A stretch of DNA of 64,000 nt from Methylophilaceae bacterium 11 (GTDB lineage Bacteria > Pseudomonadota > Gammaproteobacteria > Burkholderiales > Methylophilaceae), in NCBI GenBank assembly GCA_000525025.1, contig JCKJ01000001.1, positions 1,860,001-1,924,000 on the forward strand, written 5' to 3'. Positions 35,783 through 44,477 of the stretch are shown here, piece after piece; position 1 is the first letter of the stretch; each line of letters begins with the position of its first letter. The position numbers and the translations under genes were made by a program. The notes under the pieces are model-generated. The model searched no databases. It saw only the letters and a program-made list of their open reading frames with translations, and was not told where the DNA came from.

Positions 35783-38119
35783 TTAAGCAATAATAAAGTC
35801 AGAAGTAGACAAGGTACTTACGCCTGTCAACACTGCAATATTCACTGCCGCACCGGCACCATTACCATCCGCATCGTAACTCAGCGTTTTGCTCGTGGTG
35901 TTGTATACCAGATAGTCATTTGCATCTTGAGCAGTACCGCTTGCATTCACACGCAGCATGCTTGAGTTAAAGCCAGCCAATTGGCTGTACTGATCCAAAT
36001 GCAATTCCAACTTATCCGTACCACGGGTAAAGTCAGTAATCGTATCTACTCCTGTCAGGTTAAAAGCTGTGTTGGTATACGTTTGCACGCTAGTAGATGA
36101 ACCAGTGACGACTTGCTCATACACTTTGCCAAATACAAATTTATCCGCACCGCCATTACCAGTCAATGTATCGTTACCGCCATTGCCTACAAACACATCG
36201 GCTTTGCTGGTACCAATAAATTTCTGTGTATTAGCGTTACCTTCAAAACGTAAACCGTTAGTCGTTACACCAGAAGCATCGACAACTACGTTATTGATGG
36301 TGCCGCTGTTATTACCCAAGGTATTTGATAAGTCAGAAACAGAGCTATTGGCACGATGGTAATAGTGGTCATTCAATAATTGAAGCGCGGAGTCTTCAAC
36401 ATTTAAACGGCCCACAGTACCGCCCACTTGCACTACTTCCATGGATTGGAAGTTAGCGTTATTGAGCACAATAGTGCCATTGGCTTGTGTGTTAGCGCCA
36501 ATGCCGGTAGTAATACGCAATGTATCTACACCTGCACCACCCACAATCAAATCATGGTTAGCGCCGGTAGCAATCCACTCTTTATTACCATCATCCGCTT
36601 TAGAAGTTGTGCCTTGTACGCCACTGCCAAAACCACCGATGAGGAAAATGTCGTCACCATCTTCACCATACAATTTATCGGCACCACCGTGCCCCACTAA
36701 CAAATCATTACCATCGTTAGCGTAGTATGTGTCATCACCTAAGCGCATCGTTGCATTGTCTACGCCTTCACTACCATACACAGTCTCGCTGGCACCAGCT
36801 GATTCATTGGCACCATCAATGCGCGTATAGCTACCAGCTTCACCTTCGCTGGCATCGTAAATCATATCGACGTTATGGAATAAATTAGCAACAGAATAGT
36901 CGTCAAACTCAAGCGCAGCGGCATCATAAGTGACAGGCGTTGCCCCTACAATAGTCGCTGCTGGCTCAAATGTGGTTTCTTCAAACTCTAGCTCTAAGGT
37001 TACAGACTCAGTAGCGCCACCGGCAACGCCGTAGATGTGGGTACCTGGATTTAAAAATTCCAAGTCTAAAGATTCACCATTATTTAGCAGTTGTTCAGCT
37101 TCAAGCACAATGTTGACACCATCAGCTAACTCAATACGCTCAATCCCAGAAAAAGCAATATTCTCAAACTCGCCACTTTCAGTAAATTCGATAGTGTCTA
37201 CTGCGTTATACCCTGCAATAGTAGTAGCAAACGTACTAATTGCAGAAGAGCCTGGTCGGGTCACGATGTTTAAACGTACATCAGTTTCAACCTCTTGCGC
37301 CATTTCTAAATCTTCTAGCTCTACCCTAACTCCAGTAGTTGTATCCAATACCGTTAGCTCACCAGTTGCTTCATCCTCTGCCAAATCTACATATCGAGCC
37401 TCTTCTCCTTCGTTATCCAGCCCTGAAATACCAGCATTAATTACCGATATGCCTTCTATTTCATCACCAATAATAAAAGTGTCATTACCATCAGCACCAT
37501 ATAAAAAATCATTACCATTACTAACGATAAATAGGTTACCTACGACCCCTTCATTACCTTCGCTACTTGCTCCACCATCTAAATAATCGTCACCATCTCC
37601 ACCATCCAGAATATCATCACCATCGCCAGAGATAAGCTGATCATTTCCTGCCCCACCTAATAACAGGTCTGCATCAACTCCGGAGGTAATAAAGTCGGCA
37701 CCATCGCCACCAATTACAATGTTATTTCCATCACCTGCATCGATAGTGTCATCGCCAGTTCCACCATTGATTATATCAATACCTGATCCGGCTAAAATAA
37801 TGTCATTACCTGCACCACCATCGAGAAGATTCGTTCCATTGTTAGTAGTGCCATTCCCGGTAGAAATAAAATCATCTCCATCACCGCCATAAATGATATC
37901 GTTGCCTGTACCACCGATTAAGGTATCGTCACCTGTTCCACCATCAAGATAGTCATTTCCAGCACCACCATCAATAAAATCATTACCACCTAAACCATAA
38001 ATGGTATCGTTCCCATCTCCTCCATAAATTGTATTATCTAAATTATTCCCGGTTACATTGTCATTACTTGATGTACCTGTGTAAGATATTTCAGTTGAGT
38101 TGAAAGTTTTATTAGCCAT
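35783..38119 (-). CDS. RTX calcium-binding secreted protein
   Basis: 778 residues without a Sec signal. Residues about 15-215 are a dense array of glycine-rich nonapeptides (GGDGNDTIYG, GGAGNDYLDG, GGTGDDTLIGG and so on) that bind Ca2+ as parallel beta rolls. A second set lies near 455-505 and a third near 660 (GNGGNDTLTGNGGADKFVFG), followed by DTITDFTRGTDKLELHLDQ, the usual C-terminal block before a type I secretion signal. The remainder is acidic and beta-rich, with no enzyme motif that I recognise. Most RTX proteins carry repeats only at the C-terminus; here they open the protein. By position beside its transporter it resembles S-layer proteins such as RsaA; a secreted matrix role is likely but unproven. 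Confidence 0.9.
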   Translation of the reverse strand: MANKTFNSTEISYTGTSSNDNVTGNNLDNTIYGGDGNDTIYGLGGNDFIDGGAGNDYLDGGTGDDTLIGGTGNDIIYGGDGDDFISTGNGTTNNGTNLLDGGAGNDIILAGSGIDIINGGTGDDTIDAGDGNNIVIGGDGADFITSGVDADLLLGGAGNDQLISGDGDDILDGGDGDDYLDGGASSEGNEGVVGNLFIVSNGNDFLYGADGNDTFIIGDEIEGISVINAGISGLDNEGEEARYVDLAEDEATGELTVLDTTTGVRVELEDLEMAQEVETDVRLNIVTRPGSSAISTFATTIAGYNAVDTIEFTESGEFENIAFSGIERIELADGVNIVLEAEQLLNNGESLDLEFLNPGTHIYGVAGGATESVTLELEFEETTFEPAATIVGATPVTYDAAALEFDDYSVANLFHNVDMIYDASEGEAGSYTRIDGANESAGASETVYGSEGVDNATMRLGDDTYYANDGNDLLVGHGGADKLYGEDGDDIFLIGGFGSGVQGTTSKADDGNKEWIATGANHDLIVGGAGVDTLRITTGIGANTQANGTIVLNNANFQSMEVVQVGGTVGRLNVEDSALQLLNDHYYHRANSSVSDLSNTLGNNSGTINNVVVDASGVTTNGLRFEGNANTQKFIGTSKADVFVGNGGNDTLTGNGGADKFVFGKVYEQVVTGSSTSVQTYTNTAFNLTGVDTITDFTRGTDKLELHLDQYSQLAGFNSSMLRVNASGTAQDANDYLVYNTTSKTLSYDADGNGAGAAVNIAVLTGVSTLSTSDFIIA

Positions 38120-38149
38120 TTCTTAATATCCTTTAACTAAAATAAACAC

Positions 38150-38222
38150 GCATTTTTGGCTGCCTGCAACACCAATTTACCTTAATCTTGATTAGCGCCT
38201 TGAAGTTCCAAATAGATTACGG
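38150..38222 (-). repeat. Conserved leader element, copy 1 (upstream of RTX gene)
   Basis: This 73-nt segment ends 30 nt before the RTX start codon and recurs at 40285-40356, upstream of the 39243-40253 gene, with 5 substitutions and one indel by my alignment. The proximal edge lies 30-31 nt from the ATG in both. It contains the dyad TAATC-TT-GATTA (plus strand, about 38183-38194). It could be promoter plus operator or part of a structured 5' untranslated leader. It matches no riboswitch I know. Confidence 0.85.
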
Positions 38223-38239
38223 TTAAATTCATTTTTAAA

Positions 38240-38257
38240 AATCACCTCTTAGTGATT
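38240..38257 (-). terminator. Intrinsic terminator after the 38282-39157 gene
   Basis: On the minus strand AATCAC-TAAGAG-GTGATT is followed by TTT, 24 nt after the stop codon. The 6-bp stem is short and the T-run modest, so it may be leaky. It separates this gene from the RTX gene, which would then need the leader element just downstream for expression. Confidence 0.5.
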
Positions 38258-38281
38258 GCCTCTATTCATACCAATAAAACA

Positions 38282-39157
38282 CTAGTACACCTCCACCTCA
38301 CCTGCATAAGGCACTAAACCAGAAATACTAATTTGGATTGGATTTTGTCCATTTTGACCCGTAGTTCTTAGGCGTATTGCACCTTCTTTTTCTACAGGTT
38401 CGTGATCATCACAGTTGTATTTAATATAGAACATGGATGTCATTTGACGTGTAACTCCATCAGGATCTTTAAAATTTATATCCGTTGTAAAATCTATCCA
38501 ATTCTCACTTACTGCAGCAGCATTACTATTGCTGAGCCCTATGTGTACCGGCGGTGCATTTTTCAGACTAGGTAATAATTGATTTTTTTCATATTTAACG
38601 CTGCTGTAAGTTCTTCCAGCTCGAAATAACATTTCAACATTCCCACCTTCAATATCAGCTTGAGGTTTGTAGAAGTAAGCGACTTCAACCTCCTTATTTT
38701 TAAAGCCGCCGCGCAAAATATCGTTAACCTCCCAATACTGTCCATTGGCTAATGACACATCATTCATTTGAACATGTGTTCCTAAAATACACTCTGTCTT
38801 ATCTTTATTGCGCCAAAAAGTATCCGTAATTGTGGCTACTCCAACACCATCGGTTGACCCAGTATAAGATACAGGAAGCGTCGCACCGCTTACTTGCATA
38901 CCCACCATACTAAAGCCCTCCAAAGGAGCATTCATTGGGCTAACAATTAAATTAGGCGCAGAAACTGAGCATGTATTATTTGAAGAGTCGCTAGGAGCTA
39001 GCGCCTTAGAAGTTCCGTAGTCCCCTGTCGAGTTACATGTGATATAGGCCGAATTAGAAAATCCATTCTTAGGTAATTTTACAAATCCATCTGCGGCAGA
39101 AGCTACCCCTGCACTTATAGCAATAGCGAATAATATAATCGTTACTTTTAACTTCAT
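38282..39157 (-). CDS. Exported four-cysteine protein, paralogue 2
   Basis: I do not recognise the family. 291 residues with a signal peptide (cleaved near SAA-DGF). Mature start GFVKLPKNGF, then AYITCNSTGDYGTSKALAPSDSSNNTC. It is a paralogue of the next gene upstream (39243-40253): both share T-C-N-x-T-G-x-Y-G, a pair EVNDI-x2-GGF/EVNDI-x-FAGF, AGRTYSSV/VGRSHTSV, NW-x-x-FT-x-D followed by DPDG/DEDG, and a hydrophobic-LR-x-x-GQ motif near the C-terminus, and both keep four matching cysteines. Beta-rich and secreted; it lies between a TonB-dependent receptor and an RTX secretion system. Its substrate or partner is unknown. A start at 39157 is preceded by GAGG. Confidence 0.78.
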   Translation of the reverse strand: MKLKVTIILFAIAISAGVASAADGFVKLPKNGFSNSAYITCNSTGDYGTSKALAPSDSSNNTCSVSAPNLIVSPMNAPLEGFSMVGMQVSGATLPVSYTGSTDGVGVATITDTFWRNKDKTECILGTHVQMNDVSLANGQYWEVNDILRGGFKNKEVEVAYFYKPQADIEGGNVEMLFRAGRTYSSVKYEKNQLLPSLKNAPPVHIGLSNSNAAAVSENWIDFTTDINFKDPDGVTRQMTSMFYIKYNCDDHEPVEKEGAIRLRTTGQNGQNPIQISISGLVPYAGEVEVY

Positions 39158-39183
39158 TTTAGCCTCTCAAAACTTTCAAAGTT

Positions 39184-39212
39184 AATACTGCGGAGAAAAT
39201 CCCCGCAGTATT
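39184..39212 (-). terminator. Ten-pair hairpin between the paralogous genes
   Basis: AATACTGCGG and CCGCAGTATT form a perfect 10-bp stem with a 9-nt loop, 31 nt after the stop of the 39243 gene. A long T-run is missing on the minus strand, so it may slow decay of the upstream message or attenuate read-through rather than stop it. Confidence 0.55.
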
Positions 39213-39242
39213 AAAGTAAAAACTACTTATTAAATTTAAGTA

Positions 39243-40253
39243 TTAATACAATGTAGCGCTTGCACTTTGTGGAGCATAAGTACTTGGTGTTTTAACGGTT
39301 ACCCATGGTTGTGTCTCTTGTCCTGATTGACGTAAAACAATGCCATCAGTTAATGCTGCTGGTGTGCCTGCTACTAAAGGTGTCGCATCTTTACAAGCTG
39401 CTTCAATATACATCCAAGGTGAGTATGGATCAGCTGGCGCACCATCCTCATCAGGACCGCCTGATAAATCTAACGTAAAGATGACCCAATTAGGGCTCAG
39501 TGCACCTGCTTGCTCTCCAGCAGTTGCCGTATTTGGATATGGCTCAGTGCCCAATGGGCTAGGGCCATTAATCTGCGTGCTAGCAGCTGGCGCACTCGTT
39601 GTAATAGGTCTCAATACAAACGTTGAGGCTACAGATGCCCCACCCACGGCATTTGAATGCATTTGCACGCTTGTATGACTGCGACCCACTCGATAAACCG
39701 GTGATGATGTACCTGCACCAGAAAAGTAATAACCTGCATTCACGCTAGAATTTGTACTGAATCCAGCAAAAGCAATATCATTCACTTCTAATGTATTAGT
39801 ACCTGCACGCGTTCCATCATAATCAAACGTACTAGTCGCATCCATCTGGAATTGTGTGGCGTAAACGCACATTTTTTGATCAGATGTTCTAAAGGTTTTC
39901 TGCCATCTTTTTGCTAATGTTGTGCCATTAGCATTCACTACTGATGCATTGACGGATTGAATCAATGTATAACCAGATACAGGACTTGCATTCACACTGG
40001 TAAAAGTAGCCGGCGTATTCAAAAACACTGCACAATCATTATTTGCACCAGCACTTGGAGCAGTTGGAGTTTGCGCCCCATAATTGCCTGTAGGATTGCA
40101 AGTCACGTAGGGCGTAGTACCCGCTGGTTGATTAGTCCCTGCACTTACTGCAAGACCAGCTGATGGCAATGCAACCAGACCCGTTGCCATTACTTGTGCT
40201 GACAACATAGTCATCGCACTTAATACTGCTAGCTTCAATGTAATATTTTTCAT
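39243..40253 (-). CDS. Exported four-cysteine protein, paralogue 1
   Basis: 336 residues with a clear signal peptide (LAVLSAMTMLSAQVMA, cleavage near MA-TGL). It is the longer paralogue of 38282-39157, with the same motif order (YVTCNPTGNYG, LEVNDIAFAGF, VGRSHTSV, NWVIFTLDL, IVLRQSGQ) plus an insertion rich in Pro, Thr and Ser (about residues 205-250). Four cysteines are at equivalent places. No enzymatic motif is visible. The leader element shared with the RTX gene lies 31 nt upstream of the ATG, and AGAGGA is the ribosome site. Downstream of the TonB-dependent receptor but in its own transcriptional setting. Confidence 0.78.
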   Translation of the reverse strand: MKNITLKLAVLSAMTMLSAQVMATGLVALPSAGLAVSAGTNQPAGTTPYVTCNPTGNYGAQTPTAPSAGANNDCAVFLNTPATFTSVNASPVSGYTLIQSVNASVVNANGTTLAKRWQKTFRTSDQKMCVYATQFQMDATSTFDYDGTRAGTNTLEVNDIAFAGFSTNSSVNAGYYFSGAGTSSPVYRVGRSHTSVQMHSNAVGGASVASTFVLRPITTSAPAASTQINGPSPLGTEPYPNTATAGEQAGALSPNWVIFTLDLSGGPDEDGAPADPYSPWMYIEAACKDATPLVAGTPAALTDGIVLRQSGQETQPWVTVKTPSTYAPQSASATLY

Positions 40254-40284
40254 GTTAGTCCTCTGTTTACGTTAAAATATCTAG

Positions 40285-40356
40285 GCATTTGTGGCTGCCT
40301 GCAATACCAATCCACCTTAATCTTGATAGCGCCTTGAAGTTCTAAATAGATTACGG
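40285..40356 (-). repeat. Conserved leader element, copy 2
   Basis: Second copy of the 73-nt element at 38150-38222 (about 92% identical, one base shorter). The missing base breaks the TAATC/GATTA dyad seen in copy 1. The spacing to the downstream start codon is the same. The 85 bases beyond it, back to the receptor stop at 40442, show only a weak 5-bp hairpin at 40371-40388. Confidence 0.85.
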
Positions 40357-40441
40357 ATGAATACTTTACTGGGCAGTTACAAATGCCCTTTACTAAGTGT
40401 TAATTCTCTAGCCTAGCTTCCAATTAGTAACCATTCAATAA

Positions 40442-43400
40442 TTAGTCAAAACTTTCATCTGGCTTAAATTGATAAGTCAATGTCACGTATGCCGAGCGTG
40501 GTGCACCTAACCCCAAAAAGCTGGCACCTTCCCACTCCGTACTGTTGTAGTTAAAACCGCTTGTTCCGATCGCACCGTTGATTGATGGAGAAAATGCATT
40601 CAAACCCAAGCGTCCGGCACTGGCATACTTTTTATCAAACAGATTGTTAATTAATAAGCCAAAAGTCCACTCCGGGCTTAGCTTATAGCTGGTTTGAAAA
40701 TTAAACACAGTGTAACCAGGTGTTTTACCCCCTCTGTAATTCGCATGCGGCACTTCACATGCAACTTGAGTTGTAGTCCCGGTGTTTGGATCAAATAAAT
40801 TACACAGGGCTATAGTTGGGGGAACAGGTCCTGCCTTATGTTTGTTATTTTCATTGCCACGTACAAACGCACTAGAATGCGTAACGGCGTTTAACCCAAC
40901 CACCCACTTATCCGTTAACTCATAGCTAAAATTAGCATTTAGGTTATGAAGTGGTATGCCTGGCATTCGGTTGCCAGATTTAACTTTAATTTTTTGATAG
41001 TCGCTTACATATACCAATTTCCCATCAATAACTTTATAGTCATTGCCAGCAAGATTAGTGGGGTCTGGAATAACCGTGCCGGCCGAGCTGTTATAAGGAC
41101 TATCTAGTCTAAAGGCTGATTGAAAGGTGGCATCGGTAAGCGCATAATTCAAACCGAAACTAGCTTTACCTATTTTGCCTTTAAACCCCATCTCTATCCC
41201 TTGTCGACGGGTATCTCCGATATTCTGGAAAAAACTTCGACTTGGTGCCACGCTGACAAAATAGATATCGTCTTGCAAATCAGTACGGTAAACGCTAGCA
41301 TTCCACTCTATATAGCGAGTCCAACTCCCTCTTGCACCAACCTCAAAAGTTTCCGAACGCACTTGTTTTAAATAGGGGTCACCTGCCATGGTGCTTGGTA
41401 AGTTGCAATTGCGCCTTTGCACAATAGAACGCTCTTGATAGACTTGCTCACCATTGACAAGCGCGCCTTCAACTGGGATCAACGTATCATCAAGGGCACA
41501 ACCCAACTCAATTACTGTAGGTGTTCTAGCACCACGATTCCAATTGCTATATATATTTAAAGCTTCGGTAGCTTGCCAAGTGGCACCTAATGCAGGGTTA
41601 AATGAGCGATAATGAAATGTTTCCCTCGCATCACCTACTAAAGAGCGATTTCTAAAATCCTCATTACCTATAGGACTAATTAGATTTTCTGTTGGAATAC
41701 CTGTTGGGCATTCTGTACCTTCAACCACGCCATTATTGTTAGTATCTGTACACAACGTGAAAGCGTCCAAGATATTAAAAAAAGTGCCAGCACCTGCACT
41801 TGATGAGCGGTTAACAGCTAGTAGATTACTAATAGTTGTGTAGTTGTAGCGGGCAGCGGCAGTTATGCTCAAGTTTTTAGTAGGTGCCCATGTTTCACTT
41901 GCATACAAGCTTTTTGTGATGGAATCTCCCTTAAAATCATTTAAGCTAATCGCATGATCTTTGTCGCGCGCGTAAAACTCATACCCTAATTGGTCTGGTG
42001 CGGCGGCACCATTGCGCTTACTATCCAAAAGGCCTAAATACTCAGCACTTTTATAACTAGCGTCAGCTTTATTTATAGCGCCCCCCACCATAAATTTATG
42101 TTGGTCTAGGTTCCAATTAAGCTGCAGAGAACCCCCTGTACCTATCTGGTCAATTTGAGTATTAGTGATTAATGCAGTAGGCGTACCATCTATATAACCT
42201 GGATTCACTCCTCGTGTTCCTGTATAAATATCTGCTTGTCCACCATCTCTGGCAATTGGAATAAAATCACCCGGCACCGTTGGGCTAGGCTGGAGCACGG
42301 CTACTCCATAAGGAACACCTCCGACGAATAGCTGTCTATAGCTTGGGTCTAGTATTGCTAGATTTGCCACATCCAATATTGCAAGTTCGTGATAAAAACC
42401 AACAGCATCCGTATAGTTGGCACCTTGAATGCTATTAGAATTTGGGTTAGGTTTAAATTGATTGGCTGTAAATCCATTTGATGGATGCAATCCACCATAT
42501 GCTTGTGGGTCTACGGTAGAAGACGTAATTGCGTCAAGCGCTTTTCTTTTCCAAACACCCAGCGCAAATTGGTAAAACTGATCTGATAATGCACCATTGA
42601 ATACACCAGGTTGAGTTGAAGCGGTAAATTCAAATGGACTTTGCCTTGGATCGTAAGTCCAATTTAATATATTACCTGGTACGACTGGATTTCCGAATCC
42701 ATCATTTGCAGGGGCGACCTCGGCCTGTGCTGCAAGGGGGTTACCAAAAGCATCCAGTGCTCTAGTACCAAAATCTGTGCCAATCGCTAAATTATTGATA
42801 CAAGGATCATTGGGATCAAAGCATACATTGCCGTTTTTATCTAAAGGATTGCCATTAATGTCTGCTGCAACGTTATATGCCACATTATTGTAATCTGGCA
42901 GACCATCTTTATTAATATCTTGAAAACCTGCTAGCACCTGCCTACCAGTGGCTCTATCAGTTGCATATCCTTCAAAATCATTATTAACATCTGTAGAACG
43001 AGATTTACGCTTACTATTTCGATGGTAAACCATGCCTGAAATGTTAAAGGTGTCTGAAACATCCCAAATGCCACTCAATTGAAACTGCAATAGATCGTTC
43101 TTGCTTTCGTCAGGCGAAGTGTAAACCTGACTACGGTTTTCAGCCGCCATTTGTTCTGGCAACAAGCCATTGCCAGTAAGTTTATTACCCGCATATAGCA
43201 TGGATAAGCCCAAGCGAGCACGCTCATTCTGCCACTCCGCCTTACCAAATACCTGATTGACTTTACTCGGTGAATTATCACGCCAGCCATCTTCTAGAAA
43301 AAAGTTGCCAGAAGCAAAACCGGCAATCACTCCGTTATTACCACCCGCAGATATTTGCAGTTGTTTGCGCCCATATGAGCCTGCAAGCACTTCTGCATCT

Positions 43401-44239
43401 AAACTCTTTCCGTCGAATCCGCTTTTGGTACGCATGGTTAGTGCCCCACCCAGCGTGCCTAACCCAAATATAGGATTGGAACCAGGAAAAATATCCAAGC
43501 TACTTAGTGCATTCATTGGAATCATGTCCCAATTGACAACATCACCAAAGGGCTCATTGACTCGAATACCATCCAAAAATACTGAAATGCCCTGTGCAGT
43601 ACCTAATTGAGGAGATGCTGTGAACCCACGATAGTTAACATCCATTTGAAAGGGATTGCCTTGGTAATCATTCACACTGACCGACTGCAACTTACTATTC
43701 ATTAAGTCCGCAATACTGAGCGAATGCGATTCTTTAATTTCTCTTGCAGTGATGCTTTGTACGTTACCGGGGATCTCTTCTTTGGTGAGGCCTAAGCCTG
43801 GCAACGGCCCAACATCATAAGAACGCTTGGCACGGACACTGATTTGATCAAGCTGAATGTTCTTGTCACCACTTGAGGCTTTCTCTATATAAGCATTACC
43901 CTCATCAATTTTAGCTGCAAGGCCACTGTTCGCCAGAATGCGTTGTAGCGCTTCTTTGCGAGACATACGACCTTTCACCGCAGGGGATGTTTTACCCAAT
44001 ACCAAATCGCTAGGGAACGCGATATTGAGATTAGTACTTTTGCCTAATTGATTGAGCGCAGCCGCTAGTGGCTGGCTAGGTATATCAACTGTTACGGGCA
44101 CAGCAAATACAGCGTCTTGGTCTGCTGGCAATTTGGTATTCAGTTCTGCAGCTTCTACGTGAAATTGCACAAATATCCAACACACGCACACCACTACGAT
44201 GGCTAATATGGTTTTGTGAACCGCGCCCAAGATATCCAT
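40442..44239 (-). CDS. Large TonB-dependent receptor with N-terminal signalling (STN) domain
   Basis: 1265 residues, well above the usual 700-900. A signal peptide/anchor stretch (residues 8-32) is followed by an STN domain (about 52-108: VTVDIPSQPLAAALNQLGKSTNLNIAF), a plug (GNVQSITAREIKE to near residue 300), and a long 22-strand barrel ending in APRSAYVTLTYQF. An STN domain with an adjacent FecI/FecR pair is the arrangement of transducing receptors such as FecA that switch on their own genes when ligand binds. Large extracellular loops contain two EF-hand-like calcium motifs, DINKDGLPDYNN at 441-452 and DTNNNGVVEGTE at 832-843. The ligand is unknown. Confidence 0.92.
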   Translation of the reverse strand: MDILGAVHKTILAIVVVCVCWIFVQFHVEAAELNTKLPADQDAVFAVPVTVDIPSQPLAAALNQLGKSTNLNIAFPSDLVLGKTSPAVKGRMSRKEALQRILANSGLAAKIDEGNAYIEKASSGDKNIQLDQISVRAKRSYDVGPLPGLGLTKEEIPGNVQSITAREIKESHSLSIADLMNSKLQSVSVNDYQGNPFQMDVNYRGFTASPQLGTAQGISVFLDGIRVNEPFGDVVNWDMIPMNALSSLDIFPGSNPIFGLGTLGGALTMRTKSGFDGKSLDAEVLAGSYGRKQLQISAGGNNGVIAGFASGNFFLEDGWRDNSPSKVNQVFGKAEWQNERARLGLSMLYAGNKLTGNGLLPEQMAAENRSQVYTSPDESKNDLLQFQLSGIWDVSDTFNISGMVYHRNSKRKSRSTDVNNDFEGYATDRATGRQVLAGFQDINKDGLPDYNNVAYNVAADINGNPLDKNGNVCFDPNDPCINNLAIGTDFGTRALDAFGNPLAAQAEVAPANDGFGNPVVPGNILNWTYDPRQSPFEFTASTQPGVFNGALSDQFYQFALGVWKRKALDAITSSTVDPQAYGGLHPSNGFTANQFKPNPNSNSIQGANYTDAVGFYHELAILDVANLAILDPSYRQLFVGGVPYGVAVLQPSPTVPGDFIPIARDGGQADIYTGTRGVNPGYIDGTPTALITNTQIDQIGTGGSLQLNWNLDQHKFMVGGAINKADASYKSAEYLGLLDSKRNGAAAPDQLGYEFYARDKDHAISLNDFKGDSITKSLYASETWAPTKNLSITAAARYNYTTISNLLAVNRSSSAGAGTFFNILDAFTLCTDTNNNGVVEGTECPTGIPTENLISPIGNEDFRNRSLVGDARETFHYRSFNPALGATWQATEALNIYSNWNRGARTPTVIELGCALDDTLIPVEGALVNGEQVYQERSIVQRRNCNLPSTMAGDPYLKQVRSETFEVGARGSWTRYIEWNASVYRTDLQDDIYFVSVAPSRSFFQNIGDTRRQGIEMGFKGKIGKASFGLNYALTDATFQSAFRLDSPYNSSAGTVIPDPTNLAGNDYKVIDGKLVYVSDYQKIKVKSGNRMPGIPLHNLNANFSYELTDKWVVGLNAVTHSSAFVRGNENNKHKAGPVPPTIALCNLFDPNTGTTTQVACEVPHANYRGGKTPGYTVFNFQTSYKLSPEWTFGLLINNLFDKKYASAGRLGLNAFSPSINGAIGTSGFNYNSTEWEGASFLGLGAPRSAYVTLTYQFKPDESFD

Positions 44240-44477
44240 TCTTCTTCCTCAAAAACTATATATTTTTCTATTTATCGTTTGAGGAAAGAAAACCCTGACG
44301 TGGATAATAAAAAATAATTACTTTTTTATTATTTATATAAAGTAGCTAGAGGTTTTTTGCTAGAGGATTGCCCAGCATTTTTCGCCATGTATGCAAATAC
44401 AGCAGCTGGATAAAGGTTGAAACGTGATTACTATTAGGTAAGGGGTGGTTACAGCGTAGGGGCGATCTGACTAAAAT

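Noticed and set aside
38150-38222. Leader element as a GEMM c-di-GMP riboswitch
   Set aside because: I looked for the GEMM-I conserved A-rich and GCAAAGCC-type blocks and did not find them; the element matches no riboswitch that I know.
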